Shown in pieces: positions 1 to 8,500 of a DNA stretch of 18,259 nucleotides. The position numbers and the translations under genes are program-made. Under the pieces are notes generated by a model. That model had not been told where the DNA came from, did not search any database, and was given only the letters and a program-made list of their open reading frames with translations. Origin of the DNA: Micractinium sp. NFX-FRZ (taxonomy: Eukaryota > Chlorophyta > Trebouxiophyceae > Chlorellales > Chlorellaceae); the NCBI GenBank assembly GCA_029339195.1, contig JAPTJF010000721.1, positions 1 through 18,259 of the forward strand, read 5' to 3'. How positions within the stretch are numbered: the first letter of the stretch is position 1; each line of letters begins with the position of its first letter.

Positions 1-1693
1 TGCCTGCGGCTGCTGCTGCTGCTGCATGTGGCGGCGGGGCGGCAGCATCCTGCGCCGGCGCGGCGGCCGTCGCTGGCGGCTGCACGCTGCCTGGCGCGCC
101 GCCGGACACCCCCGGTGCTGCACCCGTGGGAGGGCTCCTGGGGCCGCGCGGCTTGTAGGGTGCCGGGGGCTTGCCCACCGGCTTGCCCACCATTTCGAAC
201 AGCCTGTGAGTCATGTGTGGCAGCGCCGAGCTCCGGCCCTGCATGCATGGGCACGCACGTGGGCAGGCAGGCAGGTGGGGCAGGGTAGGTGTGCATGATG
301 CGTGCATGCATGAAGGCGTCCGACATGAGTGGGAGATCTGACTGCCTGGCCGGTGGGTGCATGCAAGCCAGGAGGCTCCAAAGCAGTCGCACGCACGCCA
401 GCAACCCGGCAGGGTGCCTATGCAGCCACGCGCCTAATGCTGCAACCCCAGCTTCCCATCCCACCCAGCAGCGCCTGCCCCCCCTACTAGCACTCACGTG
501 GAAGACTTGGCCGGGGCACAGCGTGAGGAACAGGTCCCGGAAGGCCGCATTGATAGCGGCCCGCCCACGGGTGGGCGGGTACTTGTCAGTGATCCTGACC
601 CTCAACTCCTCCTGGCTCTCCGCTGCCCGCGCCATCTCCAGAATGGGTGCCAGGTCAATGGGCTGGGAGGGCGTGTGCAGCTGCGACAGCGGCGGCGAGC
701 CGGCGTCGGCAAGCGGCGTCGACCCCACGCCTGCAGCCGCCACGCCAGCGGCTGCAGGCGTGGACCCGGTGACGGCAGCGCCGCCGCCCACGCTGGGCTC
801 GGCCTTGGGCTCTGCCGGACGCTTGCGCTTCTTGCCGGGGGACTTGCCATTCTCTGCCGCCGCCGCTGCTGTGGCATCCTCCGCGCCGGCGAGCACCGGC
901 GGCAGCGGTGTGGCGCCAGCATGCGCTACAGCCACCGTCGCTGCTGCTGCATCTGCTGCTGTGGCTGCGGCACCGGCTGGCTGCTGCGGCTGCTGCTGCT
1001 GCTGGTCGGGAGGACCTGGAGAGAGGCGCGACGCCGCAGGTGCTGCTGCTGGTGCTGCTGCACCGCCTGCCGCCTCTTCCAGCACCCGCATGGCCAGAGC
1101 CTGCTCCTCACGCCGAGGGGGAGACATGTCCCCACCACCTCGGTGTGACTCAAACGCACAAGTCTGAGCAATGGCCACCTGCGCTGCGTTGGCGGCACGC
1201 CGCGACGGGCGCCCGCCCTCCTGCGCCGCCCCGTCAATGCCCCCTAGTGCTGCCATCTCCTTCTGCCCTCGCCGCTTCTGCAGGAAAGCACAGGTCAGGG
1301 CATGTGGCAACGGACAGGGGTCAGGAGTGGCGTTGTTGCAGAGGGCGCACTGCAGCACTGGGATGCAAGGCTGTGGAGGCGAAAGGGCAGGCTTGCGTGC
1401 TTGCTGCCTGGGCGGCACGCAACAGCGCCCGCTTTGGCCATGCACGCTGGAATCTTGGCGGCACGCACCTTGGCGGAAGAAGGCCCATCTGAGCTGGCCG
1501 GGGCGGGCCCCATGGTTCCTGTGGTGGTGGTTGCTGCTGTTGCGTCGCCCGCCGCCGGCACCTGTGCAGGCTCTGCAGCCTGCCCGGCCTGCAGCTCCGC
1601 TTCCGAGCGCGGCATGGCTGGCTCCGGTAGCCCCGGCTGCTCCTGCTCCCTGCTGCCGTCACCAGCTGCCGCCGGCGCCTCAAATGAGGCCAT
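1..1693 (-). CDS. Unrecognised Ala/Pro/Gln-rich, probably nuclear protein (3' end beyond the left edge)
   Basis: I do not recognise this gene. The reading is three exons on the minus strand. Exon 1 (1693-1469, 75 codons) starts MASFEAPAAAGDG and ends at AAG|gtgcgt. Exon 2 (1277-498, 260 codons) starts KRRGQKEMAALGG after ctgcag and ends at a gtgagt donor. Exon 3 (from 238) starts GRSSALPHMTHRLFEMVGK after tgcag and runs off the window. All junctions keep phase 0 and codons favour G/C third bases. Visible: an acidic/Ala-rich N-terminus, a Gln run (DQQQQQPQQP), long Ala stretches, a basic cluster KKRKRP that resembles a nuclear localisation signal, and a less biased block (about residues 295-355 of the visible protein) containing ITDKYPPTRGRAAINAAF and the K/P-rich start of exon 3. 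A nuclear, possibly transcription-related role is inference from the NLS-like motif and disorder-like composition only. It diverges from the quinolinate synthase gene. Confidence 0.6.
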
Positions 1694-2526
1694 CCAGCCA
1701 GCTGGTGCGGCCCGGGCGCTGCACCTAGCTCAGAGCTGTGCCGCCCGCCGCCGCTGCCGCCGCCCGCCTGCCGCCGCCACTGCAAGCTTTGGCGCGCCTG
1801 GAGAGTGCCGTGTCACCCAGCGTCTCCCGATGCCGGGGCCTCGCCTGCAGGTGGCAGCAGGCCGGGCGCAGGGAGCTGGCCGTTGTTGAGCAGGCCCGGT
1901 TGTCGAAGGACAGGGCGCGGGCACGGGCAAGCACTCGGAGCCGCGGTCACTGCTCGTGTGCCCCTATATTGCGTCTTCTCGGGCAAGCTAGAAGCGCAAG
2001 AGATGGCACGCCAAGCAGCAGCTTTTAAAGCGCTGCCTCTTCCGGTCACCTGATGGTGTATATGTGCACAAGAGCGACCTCCCACTATTGTCCTAGTGCT
2101 GCCCACCCCAAAGGCAGGCAGGCGGCCAGGTGATTGATCACGCAAAGCCGGGCCGCAGCAACAGCGCCAGCTGCTGCAAGGTGATCACACCGCGAGTGCG
2201 CTTTGATAGTTAGGGCGAGGGAGGGGGAGTTTTCTGAGCTCAAGCCGACGTGGCGCGAGCGCAACACCCGCCGCCACTTCCTGAAGAGGCCATCACTTTC
2301 ACTATCCATCGCGCTCTATAGTGTTTGATCATCCCTGCAGTCTCTGGCACATTTGGTGGCTGTCTACGCCGCCTCTCCGACTCCAACTTGTGCACACTCT
2401 GGCTCTTCCAGCCAGCACATGACGAGCGCCAAGCAGGCGTGGACGTTCAATAAGAAGTTCCCCTTCGTCCAAGTGTCAGCAAGAGGCCCGACCCAGCAGC
2501 GGCCCCTCCTCGCCCAGCCTCCCAGC
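1694..2526. promoter_or_regulatory. Divergent intergenic region (candidate shared promoter and 5' UTRs)
   Basis: About 830 bases between the start codons of the minus-strand gene A and the plus-strand quinolinate synthase. The left third is as GC-rich as coding DNA and probably holds the 5' UTR of gene A. The stretch from about 1960 to 2350 is less GC-rich and contains A/T islands (tatatt near 1965, ttttaaa near 2024, gtatatgtg near 2056, ctatagtg near 2315). I see no convincing TATA box or repeated operator, so a bidirectional promoter is inferred from the gene order alone. An in-frame upstream ATG at 2419 could move the start of the plus gene left by 36 codons. Confidence 0.4.
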
Positions 2527-5500
2527 ATGGCCTCAGCAGCAGGAATTGCCCGCGGGGCCGCCCCGTGCGCTGCTCCCGTCGCTGCCAACAGGGCGCTGCA
2601 GTGCCGCCGCCGGCACCAGCACCCCGCTGCCGCCAGGCAGCCTGTGGTGTGCCAGCAGCAGGCGGGGCGGCTGCAGCAGCGGCGCAGCGCGGTGGTGTCG
2701 CAGGCAGCAGCTGCCGAGGTGCGGTGCTGGCCGTCCAGCCAGGCTGATGCTGCGGGCTGTGGCGGGGAACTGAGCATGCGTCCCCCGGTCTCCACCCAGC
2801 CTGCACCGTGCGACTGGCACGCTCCCAACGCCCACTGCCACCTGCCCCCTCATCTTCACGCGCCGCTGCAGACGCAGGCCCCTGCGGTGCTCTTCCCCAC
2901 CCCGGCCTTGGAAGCGCTGGCAGCTGAGCTGTCGGCGGCTGCCGGCCCCCAGGAGCGCTCCCGCCTGCTCCTCGGCTACGCGCGCCGCCTGCCCTCCCTG
3001 CCAGAGGACGCCCGCACCGATGCGCACCGCGTCATGGGCTGCACCGCCCAGGTTGGTGGGGGCAGGCAGCGGCAACCTGGGCGGCAGCAGCGCAGCGCAG
3101 CGCAGCAAGTGCATGGGGGCCCTGTTACGGCGCCGCCCTGGCACGACAGTGCCGGTTGTGCCGTGGTTTGCAGGCGCCTGCCCTCGCCTGCCGGCGCCCT
3201 TGCAGGGCCTTCCCTCGCCTCTCCACACCGCACTGATGTGCACCTGATGGAAGCTGCGCTGCTGCGCCCCTGCCCGCCAGCTTCTAAGTGTTTCCTGTTG
3301 CCCCCTCCCTGTGCAAGTGTGGGTGTCTGCTAAGCTAGGCGATTCCGTGCAGGTGAGCTCCGCTTCCGCCATCAAGCGACTTGTAACAACTCACCCCCTG
3401 CCTGCCTGCCTGCCCGCCTCTTGCCCCCGCTGCAGGTGTGGGTGTCGGCTGAGCTGGGTGCTGACGGGCGCGTGAGCTTTGCTGCCGACTCGGACAGCGA
3501 GCTGACCCGGGGGCTGGCTGCCCTGCTGGTGGAGGGGCTGTCGGGGCTGACGCCTGAGGAGGTGCTGCAGGTGAGGGGCAGCTACTCAGGGCGGGCAGGG
3601 GGGCTCAGGGCGCGTGCAGGTGGTGTGCTCAGGTTGCATCGATTGGCGGACGCTTGGGCTGTTGCCTGGCTGCTGCGGATGGAAGGGAAGGTGGGTGGAA
3701 TTGCAGCGTTTCTTGTGCAAACGTGGGTGTGGCTGCAGACGCGGGCATGTGTGGTGTGTGTGCTGGCGTGGCCATGCAGCCACTGTGCCCATTTCCTGCG
3801 TGCATCCCTCACCTGCACCTTCCCCACACCTCATCTGCCCTGCCTGTTTACCTGCCAGGTGGACCCCCGCTTGCCTGCGGGCCCAAGCTCTGCGCTGCGG
3901 ACACGCAGCCCTCATCAACGAGTGTCTCACCCCACCTGTCCCACCCCACACATCTTCTCCCCCGCCTCCTGTCCCTGCCAGGTGGACCCCGCCTGCCTGG
4001 GCCAGCTGGGCCTGGGCCCTGCGGTGCTCACCCGCAGCCGCGCCAACGGCTTCCTCAACATGCTGGAGGCAATGAAGAAGCGGGCGCGCATGCTGGCGGG
4101 CGACCTCCCCCGCTTCCCCTCCCTGCTCATCACGGCGGATGGGACGTCGGCGCAGGGCGCGTTTGCCGAGGCGCAGGTGGGTGCTGGCGGCTGCCTGCTC
4201 TTTGCATGTGGTGCGTGGTGGCCGTGGTGGGGCTATGTAGGCAAGGGGGGCAGGGGAGCGAGCGGGCAGAGGCCACATATTTTCTTACTTGCAGCCCTCT
4301 CACCGCGTCTCCCTGACATGCTTCACGAATGATCGCCGAACAAGTGCCTGCAGCCCGACCGGCTGTGGTGGATGCCCTCGTGCCTGGCTGTCTCAACGCC
4401 CCCTTCTCGTCTCCATTCTTTTGTGCACTCTCATGTTTGTGTTTTCAGAACAAGTTCCTGCAGCCCGACCAGGTTGCTGTGGGCGCCCTAGAATGTTAGT
4501 TGCCTAAAACCCCACGTCCCATCTTCCTGGTTTCCTGCATTCTCGTTCCCCTTGTGCGCAGAACAAGTTCCTTCAGCCCGACCAGGCTGTGGTGGATGCC
4601 CTGGTGGCTGAGCTGACTGCCAAGAAGATTGGCGTGGTGGCACACTTTTACATGGACCCAGAGGTGCAAGGCGTGCTCTCCTCTGCTGGTGAGCGCTGCG
4701 AGGTGTGGTGTCCCCAGCTGCTGCATGGGATGCTTGACAAGCGGTGTGTAGGTGTGTGAACGAAGGCGTGTTCAAGAGAGGTTGCCGGCCAAGACGCGCA
4801 TCCGTTGCACACTACCCACACCCTCCTGCCTGCATCATGCCCTGTGCCCCTCCTCCCTCCTCGCGCAGCCGAGCGCTGGCCGCACATCAACATCAGCGAT
4901 TCGTTGGTGATGGCCGACGGGGCGGTGAAGATGGCAGAGGCGGGCTGCACGTGAGTGGTGTCACATTCATGTGCTCTTGCTGCCAACGCTGCTATTGGGG
5001 CTGTTGCTGCTGTCATTGCAGCTGGGGACATTGGATGTGGCGCCATTTGCGATCCATGTCGGGCGTGGGCATCATGCCTCACTCCGCCTCCCACCCTCCC
5101 ACCCCCGACTCCCTTCCCACTGGGCCCCCTCCTCCCTCCCCCCTGTACCCTGAGTGCAGCGCCATTGCTGTGCCGCACATCATGTCTCACTCTGCCTCCC
5201 CCCTCTCGTAGCTCCTGTCCCACGACCCTCCCTTTTCCCCCTGTACGCTTCATGCAGCGCCATTGCTGTGCTGGGCGTGGACTTCATGTCGGAGAATGTG
5301 CGGGCAATCCTGGATGAGGCGGGCTACGCGCACGTCAAGGTGCGCCCTCCCTGTTTCTATGCGGCTCGTATATATATAACCTTTTTGTGACTTATCTCCT
5401 TGTGTCTCAAACAACAGGGGGTGGCAAGGTGTCCGGGCGGCTGTGCCACACTGACACCCCAAACAAGCAAGCCTGCGCGGAACACCACATGTGCAAGACG

Positions 5501-8500
5501 TGGGCTGCCGCCGCGCATGCCTCGCCCCCCCGCACCGCCTCTCGCCAGCTCACCCTCGCCGTCGTTGCAATCGGTGCGCCCCCCTGCAGGTGTACCGCAT
5601 GGCAGCCGACTCGATTGGCTGCTCGCTGGCAGAGGCGGCAGAGAGCCCGGCTTACGACACATACCTGGCTGAGGCGGGAGCCACCCCCAACTCCCTGCAC
5701 GTAAGTCTGAATGCTTGGTAATCGATTTCGTGGGGGAGGGGGAGCGCGGTGTAGGATGGGGCAGGGAGTTCAGCGCATGGCAAGAACGTGGCTGAGGCTG
5801 GGGTGGGGGGCACCTCGCGTCTGCCTGCACGCGAGATCGCCTGCTGCCGGCCCCCCTTGGCGCCTTGAAAACACTTGGAAGGGGCCGTGATGTGGCTCCC
5901 GCTGGTTGCTCTTTATGAAAGGGCAAAATCAAAAAAGTCAAAAAAGGAAAGGATGCGCTCTGGAGGCGTGGAGTGAGGAAGTGGCTTACTGCTTTCTAGC
6001 CACGTAAACAACACACGCCGGTAACTGTTTCCCAAGAGGAAGGTTGCTCTTTACCCCAGCCTCAGCCCTCTCCCAGCCTGCCTCCCACCCCCCGCAACAC
6101 CTACCTCCGCGCTGCTCACCTCCCCCCCGGCCTGGCCTGGCCTGCCACATTGTTTGCCCACAACTGCAGGTGGTGTACATCAACACGAGCCTGAAGACAA
6201 AGGCGCTTGCGCACCACACCGTGCCCACCATCACGTGCACCTCATCCAACGTCGTGCAGACGGTGCTCACAGCGTTTGCGCAGGTGGGTGGGTGGGTGTG
6301 GGTGAGCGAGTGGGCTGGTGGGTGGGTGAGTGGGTAGGTGGGTGGGTGGGTGGATGGGTGGGTAGGTGGGTACGGTTGGTGTGTTTGTGTGTGTGTGTGG
6401 TGAGTGGGTAGATGGGTAGGTGGGTTGGGGTGGGTGTTTGAATTGGATGGTGGTTGGGTGTTGGTGGTTGTGTGTGGGTGGACGTGGGTGGATGAGAGGG
6501 TGGGTGGGTGGGTGCATTGGTGGGTAGGTGGTTGGGTGTGGGTGAATGGGGATGGGTGGGAATGGGAGCATCATGCGTGGGGCCTCGGCGTCTGCGACGA
6601 GTGGACAGCGTGCTCCTCTTGTTCTGCCCTGCAAGATGTGCACGTGCTGCCGTCCTGACACCTGCACGCGCCATACCCTGCTCACTCACTCCTCCCTATG
6701 CCCCCTCGTGTGACCACCTCGTGTGACATGTGCAGGTGCCAGATGTGCACGTGTGGTACGGCCCCGACACCTACATGGGCCGCAACCTGGCGCAGCTCTT
6801 CCAGTCGCTGGCCAACCTCAGGTCAGTGGGGCAACCTTGGCGGGCAGCAACCTTGGCGGGCAGCAACCTCAGCTGGCCGGCAACACATGGGAGCCACCCA
6901 CACAGCGGGGCAGGCAGCTAGCTAGGCAGGCAGGCAGTGGGAACAGGGGGGACCACCCGCACTGTCCTGCCCGTGTGCTGTGCGTGCTGCCACCACGCCT
7001 GCCCGGAGCACCCCTCCCCAAGGCCAGCGCTGGGTGCCTTCCCACCTCCCAGAGGGGCGTCCCCTAGGGGGCGTGTGTGCCGCAAATTGCCTACCTCTGC
7101 ACCCCTGCTTCGCGCATGTCTGCTTTCCTGACCTTGACCCGGATGCCGCGCTTGCTTCCCCCTCGGGCCCACCCCACCCCTCCACTGCCCCGCCGCCCCA
7201 CCGTTCCTGCCCTGCCGCCCCACCGCCCCGCCCTGCGTGCAGCGACGAGGAGGTTCGAGAGCTGCACCCGGCGCACACGCAGGCGTCCATCCGCGCGCTG
7301 CTGCCGCGCCTGCGCTACTTTGAGCAGGGCACCTGCATTGTGCACCACCTGTTTGGAGGGGAGGTGTGCGAGCTGGTCAGGTGAGGGGGCTGTGTGTGAG
7401 TGTGTGCAAGTTTTTTGTTGGTTTCTTTTATTTTTTCATAGCGCAGCCGCGACACTTGTGTGCGCAGCTGATGAAGGGGGGTGCTTGCGTGGGAAATACT
7501 CGAGCGAAGGTTGCCAGCAGGGCACTCGAAGCGCCCTGCATCGTGCGCCACCTGCCTGGAGGGGAGGTGTGCGTGCTGGAGGAGGCATGAGGCTGTGCCA
7601 CTGCACTCATCAGCATGTGGAGGTGCCCAGTGCGGCTGAGCCCGTTCCACAACTGTGTGCGTTCCACAACTACCGCGGTACTCCTCTGACGCCTCATCTT
7701 GCGGCGCCGGGCGGGACGACGCACCCATCCTTACCCTGCCTTCCCCCACTTCTCTGTCGCCCTTCCCTGCTCGTTCCCTGCACAGGGAGGGCTACCGCGA
7801 CGCCTACCTGACGGCCCACTTTGAGGTGCCCGGCGAGATGTTCAGCCTGGCCATGGAGGCCAAGCGCAGCCGCGGCATGGGCGTGGTGGGGTCCACGCAA
7901 AACATCCTCGACTTTATCTCCGCCAAGTGAGGCTGGGCCGGGCTGGCCCAACGCGCCTGCAAGCAAGCATCTCAACCCAGGAACACACGGCGTCATAACA
8001 CAAAGGGCTGCTTTTGGTCGCTGTGCACCGCCTGTCCTGGCCCCACCCCACCTGAGCCCTTGATCCTGGCCCCTCCCATTTGATCCCTGACTGTGGCCCC
8101 ACCCACCCGGCCCCTACCCGGCTGCAGGCTGTCCGCCGCCCTGGAGCAGCCCTTCCCGGAGCGCCAGCAGTTTGTGCTGGGCACTGAGAGCGGCATGATT
8201 ACGAGCATCGTGCGCAAGGTGCAGGGCATGCTGCGCCAGGCTGGCAGGGCTGACGTGGCGGTGGAGGTCGTGTTCCCCGTCTCGCCAGAGGCCATCACCA
8301 CAGACACGCAGTCGGGTGCTGCCCAGGTGAATTTGAAGCTGCTGCTGCCGCGGTTGTGTAGGCGTTGGTGCGAGTGGTGTGGTGCTGCTGTGTGCGGGGC
8401 AGGGCAGGGATGGCGTGGCGGTGCCTCCCCTCCCCTCACATCACTCCTCTCACATCACTCCCGTTCACCTCACCTCCCTCTCCCCTCCCCTCCTTTCTAC

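Noticed and set aside
289..1167. Long plus-strand open frame of 292 codons
   Set aside because: It is the antisense of gene A exon 2; its composition is Ala/Ser/Cys-heavy, and the opposite strand has better codon bias, splice sites in phase and an NLS-like motif.
4338..4500. Exon copies explained as a mis-assembled second allele
   Set aside because: Copies differ from the exon by 12-30% and carry separate indels, and they stand in tandem within the intron; collapsed alleles would be far more similar. Long reads would settle it.
5400..5530. Copy of the exon 8 start in intron 7 (tgcaag at 5490)
   Set aside because: Displacement (95) fits the series, but the base match needs several gaps and only short shared strings remain, so I could not separate it from chance.
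6284..6565. TGGG repeats as an internal telomere remnant
   Set aside because: Units are TGGG/TGGGTAGG-like without the TTTAGGG or TTAGGG unit, and they sit inside an intron of an intact gene.
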